A stretch of 64,000 nucleotides of DNA, from assembly GCF_020564935.1 (NCBI RefSeq), contig NZ_JAJCXB010000014.1, forward strand, positions 1-64,000. The letters run 5' to 3'. Position numbers and translations under genes: made by a program. Of this stretch, positions 27,711-36,219 are shown in pieces; the stretch's first letter is position 1, and each line of letters opens with the position of its first letter. The notes beneath the pieces are model-generated. The model had not been told where the DNA came from. It saw only the letters and a program-made list of their open reading frames with translations, and made no database searches. The stretch comes from Streptomyces pinistramenti. GTDB lineage: Bacteria > Actinomycetota > Actinomycetes > Streptomycetales > Streptomycetaceae.

Positions 27711-28716
27711 ACTCCCGGTTGAACTGGTCCGGCCCTACATTCCGGCTCTGCTTCTCTTTCTTCTCCGGATCAGCCTCGGGCGTATAGGCATAGTCAATGC
27801 CGGTCGCAATGAGAGCAACAGGCCAACCGAATACCTTCCCTGCACCCTTGATGATTCCGGAACCCACCTTGTTGATGACAGTCCCGCCACCCGCACCGAG
27901 CTTGATCCCCAATGTATTCGCCATCGAGGAGAGGGCATTCGGTGGAGTACCACCAATAAAATACTTCCAGGCTTCCCCTCCCCTCCCATGAAGCGCAGAA
28001 TCTCCAGCGTTGATCCATCCCTTGTAGCTGAGGAACTCCGCCACCGGCTTGATGGTGTCACTACCCCATGGCTTCTTGGCATCGAGCCTGCCCACGCCGA
28101 CGCCAGAGTCCTTCTGGGAAGCTTTCTTATACGAGCTGATTGAGGTGTAGACCTTGCCCTTGAAGCCATCCTCTGCTTTGCCGACAGTGTTGCTGTGGAG
28201 AGCCTGGGAGGCGAGCTCGTCCGTTTCGTCTGCGTCTCCGAGGATTTTTTCGATCCTGCCGGTGAAATCTTCGATCTTTGCTTTCTGCAGGGCAAGGATC
28301 TCTCGGTTGTCGACGTCGTCTTGGTCTGGGAGGTCCTTGGTGATGTCGTTGCGGGCCTCGACGCGGCCGGTGCCACTGACCACCAAGCCTCGGTCCCTCG
28401 CCTCCACATCGGCGAGTTCGTGGAGGTCCGCTTTATGTTTCTTCAACCTACTGCGGGCGTCGCGCAAAATATCACGGATGCCCTTGGCCTCCGTGACTGC
28501 GTCCGCGAGTTCCTTATCGGCATCCTTGATTTGGTTGGATGCCATCACCGAGGTGAAGTCGGTGCTTTGCCAACCTGCCTGATGGAACGTTTTGGAGACG
28601 TCGCGGGTGAATGCGTCGCCCAGGGATTCGAGGCGGCGTATCTGGGTGTCCCATGCCTCGACGGCGCCATTCAGGCCGTTCAGGTCGAGGTGGTAGAGCT
28701 GTTCGTACGTCACCAT
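27667..28716 (-). CDS. WXG/LXG-like protein, possible type VII secretion cargo
   Basis: A 349-residue protein. The N-terminal half is a long helical hairpin (MVTYEQLYHLDLNGLNGAVE, coiled coil about 60-105), with GWQS at 48-51 in the turn position where WXG/LXG proteins carry their motif. A charged middle (100-250) is followed by a Gly-rich hydrophobic segment (about 264-311; KLGAGGGTVINKVGSGIIKG) and a basic, Gly-rich tail. No catalytic motif is recognised. The hydrophobic glycine zipper could insert in membranes. It is preceded 11 bases upstream by a WXG100-type gene and overlaps a small membrane protein. GC content of the coding region is visibly lower than its neighbours, suggesting recent acquisition. 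Confidence 0.65.
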   Translation of the reverse strand: MVTYEQLYHLDLNGLNGAVEAWDTQIRRLESLGDAFTRDVSKTFHQAGWQSTDFTSVMASNQIKDADKELADAVTEAKGIRDILRDARSRLKKHKADLHELADVEARDRGLVVSGTGRVEARNDITKDLPDQDDVDNREILALQKAKIEDFTGRIEKILGDADETDELASQALHSNTVGKAEDGFKGKVYTSISSYKKASQKDSGVGVGRLDAKKPWGSDTIKPVAEFLSYKGWINAGDSALHGRGGEAWKYFIGGTPPNALSSMANTLGIKLGAGGGTVINKVGSGIIKGAGKVFGWPVALIATGIDYAYTPEADPEKKEKQSRNVGPDQFNREYGKGKARGGNGSAA

Positions 28717-28727
28717 GCGCTGTCACC

Positions 28728-29105
28728 TCATCCGAAGGGCGTGGACGGGGGCACGGACTTGAACGTCGCCGCGTTCTCGTGCTCCGACCGCTCGTAGTTG
28801 TCGGCGGTGGTGGTGCACTTGGCATGTATCTCGCGGCAGGTTCTGACGAGCCGTGCGACCTGGTCACTCCAGGTCTCCACCGTCTGATCCATGGTTCTGC
28901 CCAACCTGCCGTCCCAGGAAGCCCCCTTGAAAGCTGTGGCCGCGCGCATGCTCTCGTCTTTGGCGCCACACCCCTTGGCGTGCAACTCACCGGCGATGTC
29001 CAGGGAGTTGTTACCGGACTGGCGCAGCTTCGTCGGGCTATTGATCTGAGTAGCGCCGCCGCTTCCTCCTGAGCTGGGCGGGCTGGGCGTGGTCCCCCAG
29101 ACCAT
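28728..29105 (-). CDS. WXG100-type small helical protein
   Basis: A 125-residue protein, MVWGTTPSPPSSGGSGG then a helical body. WDG at 64-66 (GASWDGRLGRTMDQ) lies between two helices, the position and spacing of the WXG motif in ESAT-6-like proteins. The second helix ends with REIHAKCTTTADNYERSEHE. Such proteins form dimers and are exported by type VII secretion or escort larger cargo. ATG 29105 is chosen because GAGGGGG precedes it, and the longer frame has no site. It is the first gene of a three-gene unit. No EccC or EccD machinery is in the window, so export would need genes elsewhere. Confidence 0.65.
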   Translation of the reverse strand: MVWGTTPSPPSSGGSGGATQINSPTKLRQSGNNSLDIAGELHAKGCGAKDESMRAATAFKGASWDGRLGRTMDQTVETWSDQVARLVRTCREIHAKCTTTADNYERSEHENAATFKSVPPSTPFG

Positions 29106-29305
29106 TGCGTCCCCCTCGTGTCGATGCTCTCTGCGGGCGAGTGACACTTCCACGCAGAACCGGTGAGCATACAGACGTCGCTGACCTTGATCATTCTGGG
29201 GTTCCGGTCACCCCCACCCGGCAGCCGCGCGGGCACACCCGGCGCCGATGCGCCATGCGGCAACACCGATGACGTGACGGGCGCCACACCAAAACCAGCC
29301 TCAAG

Positions 29306-29324
29306 TTAGGCAAGCCTAAGCTAA
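29306..29324 (+). promoter_or_regulatory. Iron box (DmdR/IdeR-type operator)
   Basis: TTAGGCAAGCCTAAGCTAA follows the actinobacterial iron-box pattern TTAGGTTAGSCTAACCTAA closely. It contains the perfect dyad TTAGG-N4-CCTAA and a wider one (AAGTTAG and CTAACTT, 29303-29327). It sits about 70 bp upstream of the YncE-like gene start, where a repressor would block transcription. It is strikingly AT-rich for this region. Confidence 0.7.
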
Positions 29325-29391
29325 CTTATTCCTGGACCGCTTCCCGCGAGCCGGCCCCAAGAGGCACCCCCGCCAAGGAGATTGACGCCGC

Positions 29392-30474
29392 ATGTCTTCA
29401 TTGACCCTCCGCATCCGCCGGATCGCCGCCACCGCCGTGGCCGTCGCCGCGGGCAGCACGCTGGCCCTGCCGGGCGCCGCGCACGCCGCCGCTCCCGCGG
29501 ACAAGGCCGCCGTAGCCAAGGCCGCCCCCGCAGCCAAGCCCGTCACGGCCGCTCCCCTGGCGAAAGGGCTCTACCAGTCCGCGTACTCGGACCGGAACCA
29601 CGTGCTCTGGGCCACTGCCTCGGTAGGCCGCCCGCCGGTCACCAACTCCGCGCTGGTGAAGGTGGATCCGCGGTCGATGAAGGTGAAGGCGTCCTACGCG
29701 CCGCCGGTCACGGACACGGCCACCGGCGCCGTCGAGGCGGTCTACGGGGTCGCCGTGGACGACAGGCACAACACCGTCTGGACGACCAACACCCGCAACA
29801 ACTCCGTCGCCGTCTACAGCCAGCGCACCGGCAAGCACCTCGCCACGCTCCCGGGCGTGAACCACGCCCGCGAGGTCGTCGTGGACGAGCGGCACAACAC
29901 CGCGTGGGCCAGCGGCTTCGGCGACGGCTCGCTCGTCGCCTTCGACACCCGTACCTACAAGGAGAAGAAGCGCGTCACGGTCGCGGGCGCGGGCCCCGCG
30001 GGCCTCGCCCTCAACGAACGCACCGGCACGGCCTACGCCACCGACCTGAACGGCAACCAGATCATCGAGGCGTCCCCCCGCGCCAAGGCCCCGCGGCTCA
30101 TCCCCACGGGCGAAGGCCCGATCTCGATCGCCCTCTCCCGCGACGGCCGCACCGCCTACACCGCCGACCAGAAGGCCGGCTCCCTCTCCGTGGTCGACCT
30201 GCGCAAGGGCACCGTCACCACGTCCGTGCCCACCGGCGACGGCACCCTCGCCGTCGCGAGCGACCCGCGTTCCCACACCGTCGTGGTGGCCAACCGCACC
30301 ACCGCCACCGTCTCCCTCATCGACCCCCGCAAGGGATCCGTCGTCAAGACCGTGACCACGGGGGCCAACCCCAACCACATCGAGATCGCCCACGGCACCG
30401 CCTACGTCGTCGACAAGTCCGGCACCGGCCCCCGGGGCGAGGACCAGCTCAACCGCATCCGCATCAAGCGCTGA
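29392..30474 (+). CDS. Secreted YncE-like beta-propeller protein, probably iron-regulated
   Basis: A 360-residue exported protein. A signal peptide (about 1-32; RRIAATAVAVAAGSTLALPG, likely cut after AHA) is followed by an Ala/Lys/Pro-rich spacer. About seven propeller blades follow, each with a strand pattern like YGVAVDDRHNTVWTTNTRNN or GPISIALSRDGRTAYTADQK. The fold matches the YncE/SMP-30-like family. E. coli YncE is periplasmic and Fur-regulated, and the iron box upstream here fits the same theme. The ligand is unknown. The start has CAAGGAG about eight bases before ATG 29392. Confidence 0.8.
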   Translation: MSSLTLRIRRIAATAVAVAAGSTLALPGAAHAAAPADKAAVAKAAPAAKPVTAAPLAKGLYQSAYSDRNHVLWATASVGRPPVTNSALVKVDPRSMKVKASYAPPVTDTATGAVEAVYGVAVDDRHNTVWTTNTRNNSVAVYSQRTGKHLATLPGVNHAREVVVDERHNTAWASGFGDGSLVAFDTRTYKEKKRVTVAGAGPAGLALNERTGTAYATDLNGNQIIEASPRAKAPRLIPTGEGPISIALSRDGRTAYTADQKAGSLSVVDLRKGTVTTSVPTGDGTLAVASDPRSHTVVVANRTTATVSLIDPRKGSVVKTVTTGANPNHIEIAHGTAYVVDKSGTGPRGEDQLNRIRIKR

Positions 30475-30522
30475 CCCCCGGCCCGGCACCCCCGCCCGAT
30501 CCGAGCCGTACGGCCCGCGCCC

Positions 30523-31860
30523 TCACTGGGCCGGGAGGCGTACGGAGTAGATGGAGGGGGTGTCGAGGCGGCCGGAGACGAGCATGGCGCCGGTGACCGC
30601 GAGGAGCAGGGGGACCATCAGCGCGTCGACGGTGCGGGTGAGTTCCAGCATGAGGACGACGGCGGCCACGGGTGCCTGCATGGCGGCGGCGAGGACGGCG
30701 GCCGCGCCGATGACCGCGAATCCGGCGGCAGGTCCGGGCCAGAGATGCGTCCAGCCCAGCCCGGCGAGGGAACCGAGCAGGGCGCCGGTGGCCACCGTCG
30801 GGGTGAAGAGACCACCGCTGGCCCCGCTGCCCAGGCTCCCGGCGGTGGCGATCGGCTTGAGGAAGAGCAGGGCCACCAGCGTGGGGGCGGCGAGCAGCCC
30901 GCCGAGGGAGAGCTGGACGATGTCCTTGCCGTTGCCGAGCAGTTGCGGATACGGGACGGCCAGCGCGCCGACCGCGGTGAACACCAGCAACGGCGCGACG
31001 TGCAGCCGCCACCCCGTGGGCCGGTGTGCGTGCGCGATCCGGATCATCCGCACCCAGCCGACCGCGGCCAGCCCGGCGAGGGGACCGAGCAGCACGGCGA
31101 ACACGGCCAGCGAGGCGGACAGCGGCACGTCGGGCAGCCGGTAGGTGGGCCCGGTGGGCAGCACGGTCCAGGAGACCGCGGTGGCGATGCACGAGGCGGC
31201 CAGTGCGGGCAGGGCAAGCCGCAGCGACAGGACCCCGAGCATCACCTCAAGCGTCAGCAGCGCCCCGCCCAGCGGGACGTTGTAGACGCAGGCCATGCCG
31301 GCTCCGGCGCCGCAGGCGGCGAGCAGCCGGCGGTGCGCGGTGTCGATGCGGGCCCAGTCGGAGAGCCGGGAGGCCAGCGCGGCACCGGCCAGCCGCGGCG
31401 CCGCCTCCCGCCCCAGCGAGGCGCCCATGCCGACGATCACCACGGACAGCACCGCCGTGCCCAGACTCCGCCGCAGCGGCAGCCGCCCCGCGTCCCGCCA
31501 CAGCGCCACGCTCACCTCCGAGCCGCCGGGCCCCGTCCACCACCGCAGCAGCCACCAGCCGCCCCCGGCCACCGCCCCCGCGACGGCCAGGGCCACCACA
31601 CGGCGCGGCGCACCGGCCTGCTCGACCGCGGCCAGAAAGCTCCCCGACCGGTAGGAATACGTGAGGTGGGCCACCGCGTGCAGCAGCGCCATCAGGGCGG
31701 CACCCGCGAGCCCCGCCAGCACACCGGTGGCCACCACCAGCACCCAGAACCGCACGGAAAGCGCGGGAACATCCACCGGCGCGACGAGATTCGGCTGCTC
31801 CACCGTCCCCGTACCGCCGGGCCTGTCCCTTCCGTGGTCTCCGCTTCGGCCGCCGTCCAT
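30523..31860 (-). CDS. ClC-family chloride channel or transporter
   Basis: A 445-residue membrane protein with the two-fold ClC architecture of about ten to eleven membrane segments. GMGASLGREAAPRLAGAALA contains the gating-glutamate region (GREGP in classical members, here GREAAP). GSGASGGLFTPTVATGALLG is the GxFxP anion-site motif. The canonical first motif GSGIP is replaced by GPGGSEVS, so selectivity may differ. The open frame runs further upstream. ATG 31860 (MDGGRSGDHGRDRP) has GGAAGGGCGGG upstream and gives a normal length. ATG 31909 is an alternative. It converges with the YncE-like gene and probably handles chloride or fluoride/acid stress, which sequence alone cannot decide. Confidence 0.85.
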   Translation of the reverse strand: MDGGRSGDHGRDRPGGTGTVEQPNLVAPVDVPALSVRFWVLVVATGVLAGLAGAALMALLHAVAHLTYSYRSGSFLAAVEQAGAPRRVVALAVAGAVAGGGWWLLRWWTGPGGSEVSVALWRDAGRLPLRRSLGTAVLSVVIVGMGASLGREAAPRLAGAALASRLSDWARIDTAHRRLLAACGAGAGMACVYNVPLGGALLTLEVMLGVLSLRLALPALAASCIATAVSWTVLPTGPTYRLPDVPLSASLAVFAVLLGPLAGLAAVGWVRMIRIAHAHRPTGWRLHVAPLLVFTAVGALAVPYPQLLGNGKDIVQLSLGGLLAAPTLVALLFLKPIATAGSLGSGASGGLFTPTVATGALLGSLAGLGWTHLWPGPAAGFAVIGAAAVLAAAMQAPVAAVVLMLELTRTVDALMVPLLLAVTGAMLVSGRLDTPSIYSVRLPAQ

Positions 31861-32088
31861 CGCCCGCCCTTCCCGGGAAGCCGGCCCCCACTCGCCCCCG
31901 CCGGGCATCGTCTCCCGGCCCGCCCGCCCACAGGTGCGCCCGGCCCGCGTGTCGCGCCACCACACGATCCGGACGCCGACCGGACCGGGAGGCCGTACCG
32001 CCATCCGCCTGCACCTGCGCCTACGTGCCCACCGGATCGGCCCGCCCCTCGTTGTATCCGGGGACAGACCGATCGTGAGGGCGCAGCG

Positions 32089-32319
32089 ATGAACCGGAAC
32101 GCACAGTGGGTACGGGACGCTTCGGTGACCCTCATGGACGCGGCGGTCACCGCCGGCCTGATCACCGGCGCCCTGCTGCTGCGCACCCGCTGGCTGGCCG
32201 CGATCGGCGGCGTCTGGGCGGTGCTGACCCTGCGGCAGGGCTACCTGGCCGCACGCGCCCGCAGACGGCCGACGCACCCGCCGAACGGCACGCGGCACCA
32301 GCCTCGTTCCCCGAACTGA
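32089..32319 (+). CDS. Small membrane protein, unknown
   Basis: A 76-residue protein, MNRNAQWVRDASVTLMDAAV, with one or two hydrophobic segments (about 17-34, AAVTAGLITGALLLRT, and 37-52, LAAIGGVWAVLTLRQGYL) and an Arg/Pro-rich cytoplasmic tail. GAGGG lies eight bases before ATG 32089. It is divergent from the ClC gene. I do not recognise a family, and the basic tail makes membrane anchoring with a cytoplasmic C-terminus likely. Confidence 0.5.
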   Translation: MNRNAQWVRDASVTLMDAAVTAGLITGALLLRTRWLAAIGGVWAVLTLRQGYLAARARRRPTHPPNGTRHQPRSPN

Positions 32320-32353
32320 CCACCCGCGTCCCGGCACGGACGCGCCCCCGCGC

Positions 32354-32566
32354 TCAGGGCAGCCTGCTCGCCAGATTCAACTCCGCGACCCTGGCCCACA
32401 GTTCCTCCCGGGGCATCACGGCCCGCACCGCGTCCGGCGGGCAGTCCCACTCCCGCCCGCCCCCAGGAGGCCGCAACTGCACATATGGCCCCTCCCGCCC
32501 CATCACCCGCCCGATCCGCCCGTCCCGCGCATCCACCACGTACCGCCCGCACTCCGCCCCCGTCAC
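32354..32566 (-). CDS. Small conserved actinobacterial protein
   Basis: A 70-residue protein starting VTGAECGRYVVDARDGRIGR with WDCPPDAVRAV near the middle. It looks like one small beta-barrel (VVDARDGRIGRVMGREGPYV) followed by a helix, a pattern seen in small proteins that accompany DUF5753/DUF397 regulators in streptomycetes (recalled). GTG 32566 overlaps the stop of the upstream small gene by four bases (GTGA), which fixes the start and implies coupling. No function is known to me. Confidence 0.6.
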   Translation of the reverse strand: MTGAECGRYVVDARDGRIGRVMGREGPYVQLRPPGGGREWDCPPDAVRAVMPREELWARVAELNLASRLP

Positions 32567-32793
32567 GGCCGGCACCCTTCCAGCACCTCCACCAGCCGCC
32601 GCGCCGTGGCGAGATTGCACCGCCCGAGTTCGATCAACGGCTGCGGGTCGGCCATCACGCACGAGACCGGATCCACCCGCAACGACGGCAGTGCCACCCC
32701 CAACTCCCGCAACGACTCGTCCACCACCCGCACGATGTCCTCTGCCTCGCCCAGCCGCTCCGCCGCCGCCCGACGCCGCTCACTCATCGCCAT
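32563..32793 (-). CDS. Small helical protein paired with the preceding gene
   Basis: A 76-residue helical protein, MAMSERRRAAAERLGEAEDI, with two amphipathic helices and a Cys-Val-Met turn (RVDPVSCVMADPQPLIELGR). The start may be ATG 32793 or the next in-frame ATG 32787. GTAGGG lies a few bases upstream of the first. It is the first gene of a coupled pair transcribed away from the XRE/DUF5753 regulator, so all may belong to one regulatory cassette. The family is recalled as common in Streptomyces but unnamed. Confidence 0.6.
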   Translation of the reverse strand: MAMSERRRAAAERLGEAEDIVRVVDESLRELGVALPSLRVDPVSCVMADPQPLIELGRCNLATARRLVEVLEGCRP

Positions 32794-32908
32794 CGCCCTA
32801 CCACCTTCCACGCTCAGTAGTGATGTTCTTCACCCAGCGTGGCCGGACTCGGCTAGCCTGAAAAGTGGCGCAGATCCAACACATCCGGCTGGCTGACCAG
32901 GAGTTCTC

Positions 32909-33748
32909 ATGCCCGGACCGAAGCGTCTCGACCCGTCGTCATCACCCCGCGCGATGCTCGGCGCCGAGTTACGTCACCAACGCGAGAAGGCCAACCTGTC
33001 GCAGGACGAACTGGGTGCCGCCCTCTTCGTCAGCGGCTCGTTCATCGGCCAACTGGAGGCCGGTACCCGCCGGATGCTCCCCGAGTACGCCGCCCGCATA
33101 GACGAAATCCTCGGCACGGACGGCTACTTCACCCGCAACTGCGAAGCGGCCACGAAATCGAAGTACCCGGATCACTTCGCGGAGGCGGCCGAGGCGGAGG
33201 CCATCGCGGTCTCCATCAAGGAGTACGCACCGCAGCTCATCCCGGGCTTGTTGCAGACGGAGGCGTATGCGCGGGCCGTTTTCCGCGCGTATCAGCCGAC
33301 GGCGACGGAGTCGGTCATCGATGAGCTGGTCGTCGCCCGATTGGAACGAGCCCGACTGCTCGACGATCCAACAACGCCGCTGATGTGGGCCGTTCTGGAC
33401 GAGGCGGTGCTGCGACGGGCGACCGGCGGCCGGAAGGTGATGGCAGAGGCGCTTCAGCACATCGCCGCACTGATCCGCCGACACCGGATCATCGTGCAGG
33501 TGCTGCCGTTCGACGCCGGGGCGCATGCCTCGCTGGAAGGCACGCTGAAACTCATGCGCTTCCCGGACGCTCCGCCGCTGTCCTACTTGCAGGGCCTCGG
33601 CACAGGGCAGTTGGTGGACGATCCGGCTCGGGTCGCGCAGTACGAACTGTCCTACGATCTCCTCGCGGCCAGCGCACTGTCACCGGAAATGTCACTGGCC
33701 ATGATCGAGTCGATGGCGGAGGCATTCATCCATGAGGAACCACGGTGA
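32909..33748 (+). CDS. XRE-family regulator with DUF5753 domain
   Basis: A 279-residue regulator. An N-terminal helix-turn-helix (about 14-70; RHQREKANLSQDELGAALFV, SGSFIGQLEAGTRR) is followed by the DUF5753 ligand- or partner-binding domain (AAEAEAIAVSIKEYAPQLIP, GLLQTEAYARAVF, then PLSYLQGLGTGQLVDDP). These proteins usually pair with DUF397 proteins, as here, where the next gene overlaps by 17 bases. They belong to the WhiJ/BldB-like system that influences development and antibiotic production. The cluster of graspetide genes immediately beyond may be under its control. Confidence 0.88.
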   Translation: MPGPKRLDPSSSPRAMLGAELRHQREKANLSQDELGAALFVSGSFIGQLEAGTRRMLPEYAARIDEILGTDGYFTRNCEAATKSKYPDHFAEAAEAEAIAVSIKEYAPQLIPGLLQTEAYARAVFRAYQPTATESVIDELVVARLERARLLDDPTTPLMWAVLDEAVLRRATGGRKVMAEALQHIAALIRRHRIIVQVLPFDAGAHASLEGTLKLMRFPDAPPLSYLQGLGTGQLVDDPARVAQYELSYDLLAASALSPEMSLAMIESMAEAFIHEEPR

Positions 33749-34034
33749 GTACGACCTGAGCGCCGCTTCCTGGCACAAGTCCAGCTACAGCGGCGGCAGC
33801 GGCGGCGACTGCCTGGAGGTCGCCCGGGACTTCCCCGGCGCCGCCTCCTGGCGAAAGTCCACCTACAGCGACGGCAGCGGAGGGAGTTGCCTGGAGGTCA
33901 ACGACAACGCCCTCCCCGGCCTCGTCCCCGTACGGGACTCCAAGCGGCCTTCCGGCCCGGCGCTCGTGTTCCGGGCGGCGGCCTGGTCCGAGTTCGTGAC
34001 GGGCCTCAACAGCGGTTCGCTGCACGGCGCCTGA
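33732..34034 (+). CDS. DUF397 protein with tandem DUF397 units
   Basis: A 100-residue protein, MRNHGEYDLSAASWHKSSYS. Two DUF397 cores occur in tandem. The first is shortened (AASWHKSSYSGGSGGDCLEV, about 11-30). The second is complete (AASWRKSTYSDGSGGSCLEV through VPVRDSKRPSGPALVFRAAA, about 37-90). The doubling is a natural variant of this small family, which partners DUF5753 regulators. The start overlaps the regulator's end, so translation is coupled. A strong hairpin terminator follows 10 bases after the stop. Confidence 0.88.
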   Translation: MRNHGEYDLSAASWHKSSYSGGSGGDCLEVARDFPGAASWRKSTYSDGSGGSCLEVNDNALPGLVPVRDSKRPSGPALVFRAAAWSEFVTGLNSGSLHGA

Positions 34035-34043
34035 GACACAAAA

Positions 34044-34086
34044 GCCTGGGGCCCGGGGCTCATCACCCGAGCCCCGGGCCCCAGGC
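34044..34086. terminator. Strong hairpin terminator after the DUF397 gene
   Basis: A 17-base perfect stem (GCCTGGGGCCCGGGGCT and its complement) with a nine-base loop follows the DUF397 stop, preceded by an A-rich ACACAAAA. A near-copy lies at 36654-36693. It also lies downstream of the reverse-strand methyltransferase gene, so it can end both transcripts. Confidence 0.8.
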
Positions 34087-34108
34087 CGTCGGCTGGGACC
34101 GCTGTATG

Positions 34109-35251
34109 TCAGATCGGCAGGTCCCAGCCGGGCCCGTCCTCGGTGCCGAGCCAGACTCGCTGGCCGGCGGCCGAGACCGTGATGCCGAATCCCTCCTGAT
34201 GGGGTTCGTCGGCGGCCTGCCAGCGCTGCACCGCCCGCTCGACCCGGTCCCACAGGCGGACGGGCCCGCGCTGCACAACGGTCCACCCGCCGTTGGGGTT
34301 AGGTGCCGTCCGGGCCTGCGAACCGGTGGATACGTCCCAGAGGATCTGTGCCGCCCCCGTCCCCATACGTTCGGCCGAGGGCGCCGCGAGCTGCGCGACC
34401 CACCCGCCGGTCCACGTGTCGAGCTTCGCAGGGTCGATCCGGCTCGGGCGTTCCTCTCCGGGCAGCAGGGCCGGCGTCGGGCGGGGCGGCCGGTCATGGG
34501 GCCTGGCGATCATGAAACTGGTGTAGCCGGGCAGGAACCGCCCCGTTGCCTCCCCGGGGCCGGTCACGTCGAGCAGCGCAAGGGAGTTGGCGTAGCTCCA
34601 CCCGGACAGGGTGACCAGGATCTTTCCGCCCGGCTTCACCTGGTGCAGCCACGGGAGCGGGATGTACCGGACCGAGCAGGTGGCGATGAGCCGGTCAAAC
34701 CGCCTGCCGTCCGGGTCGCCGCGCAGCCCGTCACCGTTGATCAGCCGGGGCGCGAAACCGGCCGCCTTGAGCGCCGCCGCCGCAGCCCCGCCCACCACCG
34801 GGTCGTACTCGATGCTGGTGAGATGGGCGTCCCCGAGGCGGTGCGCGCCGAGGGCGGTCGAGTAGCCGGTTCCGGTGCCGATCTCCAGCACCTGGTGCCC
34901 GGCCTCGGCGCCGAGCTGCTGCCACATGCGCAGCACCAGCGACGGCAGCGTGGACGACGACGACGGGGAACCGGTCACCGTCCCCTCGGTCACGTCGTCG
35001 GGCCTGATGCGCCCGTCGAGTTGAGTGATCAGCGTGTGGTCGGAGTAGACCCCCTCCAGCCATCCGGGCTTGCCCTCCCGGACAGGGCGGTAGCCGGTCG
35101 GGACACTGCCTGCCACCGGCATGAAGTAGGACCCCGTGAACAGCTCGCGGGGAACCGTCCTGGCGGCGCTGCGCCACTCGGGTTCAGCGAAGGTGCCGTC
35201 CTCGGTGAGCCTGTCCGCCAGGACGCTGCGAAGCTGAGCCGATGTGCTCAC
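34109..35251 (-). CDS. tgmC: Graspetide-associated PIMT-like methyltransferase (aspartimide-forming class)
   Basis: A 380-residue SAM-dependent methyltransferase of the protein L-isoaspartate O-methyltransferase type. The SAM-binding motif I is VLEIGTGTGYSTALGAHRLG (about residues 112-131). SIEYDPVVGG and RLINGDGLRGDPDGRRFDRL follow as motifs II and III. An added C-terminal region of about 150 residues is usual for the ATP-grasp-peptide version. In the fuscimiditide-type pathway such an enzyme methylates an Asp of the ester-linked peptide, which then closes to an aspartimide. GTG 35251 overlaps the ATP-grasp stop (GTGA), which fixes the start. The symbol follows the tgmABC naming and rests on context. 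Confidence 0.82.
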   Translation of the reverse strand: MSTSAQLRSVLADRLTEDGTFAEPEWRSAARTVPRELFTGSYFMPVAGSVPTGYRPVREGKPGWLEGVYSDHTLITQLDGRIRPDDVTEGTVTGSPSSSSTLPSLVLRMWQQLGAEAGHQVLEIGTGTGYSTALGAHRLGDAHLTSIEYDPVVGGAAAAALKAAGFAPRLINGDGLRGDPDGRRFDRLIATCSVRYIPLPWLHQVKPGGKILVTLSGWSYANSLALLDVTGPGEATGRFLPGYTSFMIARPHDRPPRPTPALLPGEERPSRIDPAKLDTWTGGWVAQLAAPSAERMGTGAAQILWDVSTGSQARTAPNPNGGWTVVQRGPVRLWDRVERAVQRWQAADEPHQEGFGITVSAAGQRVWLGTEDGPGWDLPI

Positions 35252-36219
35252 GTGTCGGGGCCTTTCTCCAACTGGTCGGCGATGGCGTGGGCGACCGCTG
35301 CGGTGGTCTCCGCCGGCTGCCACGCCCACTGGCCGTTCGGATCGCACTCAAGGAAGTACCAGTCACCGTCGGTGGTTACGGAGAAGTCGAACGCACCGTA
35401 GGTCAAACGGAGTTCGGCGAGGTAGGCGGCGACCGCGCGGGCGGCCGACTCGGGCACCTCGACCGGTGTGCAGGTCATCAGGTCCTGACGGTAACGCCAG
35501 TCGAGGTCGGGGCTGTCGATCCGGACCCCGAACAGCCGGTCGCCCACGGCGGTCACCCGCACGTCGAACGCCTTGTCCACCCTGGCTTGGAACATGTGCG
35601 GGCAGACGGACACGGCGTCGGTGATCTCGGCCCCGCGCACCTCCCGGACCCACACGCTGTGCGGCCGGCCGTCCACCCGGTAAGGCGTGTTCCACAGCGG
35701 TTTGTAGACCACTCCGCCGGGCCGGCTGACAACGAACTTGCGCGCCTCGTCCGGGTCGTTGGTGATCACGGTGTCGGGCACCAGGAATCCGCAGCGCCGT
35801 GCGGTCGAAAGCTGTGCGGGCTTGAACTCGGATGACGCAGCGGCCCGGTTGTGCCACGGGTGATTGACGTAGTGCGCGCCCGGCAGTGACGCGAGGATGC
35901 CCCCGACGCCCCACAGGGCTTGTTCTGCGGCGAACCGGCTGTCCTGGTCGCTCAACCCCTGCGGCCCTTCGTAGGGGGAGGGCCTACGCACCCAGACGGA
36001 CCGAATCCGAGCGGTGTCGAGTTCCCGGCTTGCCGTGCGCAGGGTGCCCCGCTGGCCGCCCGTGCGGTACGTGGCAGTCAGCGAGGCACCCTCGTGCAGG
36101 TCGGCGCCGGGGTCGAGACGGACAACGGGAACCCGGCGTTCGGCGAGCAGCCGTAACACCACGTCCGCTGTCACGTCGTAGGGGGTGGTCAGCACCAGTA
36201 CCGACCTGCCGTCATCCAT
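35248..36219 (-). CDS. tgmB: ATP-grasp peptide maturase (graspetide ligase)
   Basis: A 323-residue ATP-grasp enzyme of the MvdD/TgmB type, which joins side chains of a precursor peptide by ester or amide bonds. A pre-ATP-grasp N-domain begins VLVLTTPYDVTADVVLRLLA and includes RSVWVRRPSPY. The ATP-grasp fold follows, with the nucleotide-binding segment GGVVYKPLWNTPYR (about 165-178), the strand FDVRVTAVGDRLFGVRIDS, and the metal site YGAFDFSVTTDGDWYFLECD followed by PNGQW near the C-terminus. The start ATG overlaps the precursor's stop by one base (TGATG), so expression is coupled. Confidence 0.85.
   Translation of the reverse strand: MDDGRSVLVLTTPYDVTADVVLRLLAERRVPVVRLDPGADLHEGASLTATYRTGGQRGTLRTASRELDTARIRSVWVRRPSPYEGPQGLSDQDSRFAAEQALWGVGGILASLPGAHYVNHPWHNRAAASSEFKPAQLSTARRCGFLVPDTVITNDPDEARKFVVSRPGGVVYKPLWNTPYRVDGRPHSVWVREVRGAEITDAVSVCPHMFQARVDKAFDVRVTAVGDRLFGVRIDSPDLDWRYRQDLMTCTPVEVPESAARAVAAYLAELRLTYGAFDFSVTTDGDWYFLECDPNGQWAWQPAETTAAVAHAIADQLEKGPDT

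Noticed and set aside
32354..32662. Longer 102-residue version of the small conserved gene
   Set aside because: The extra N-terminus is Arg/Gly-rich and overlaps the upstream gene widely. The GTGA overlap gives a natural start at 32566.
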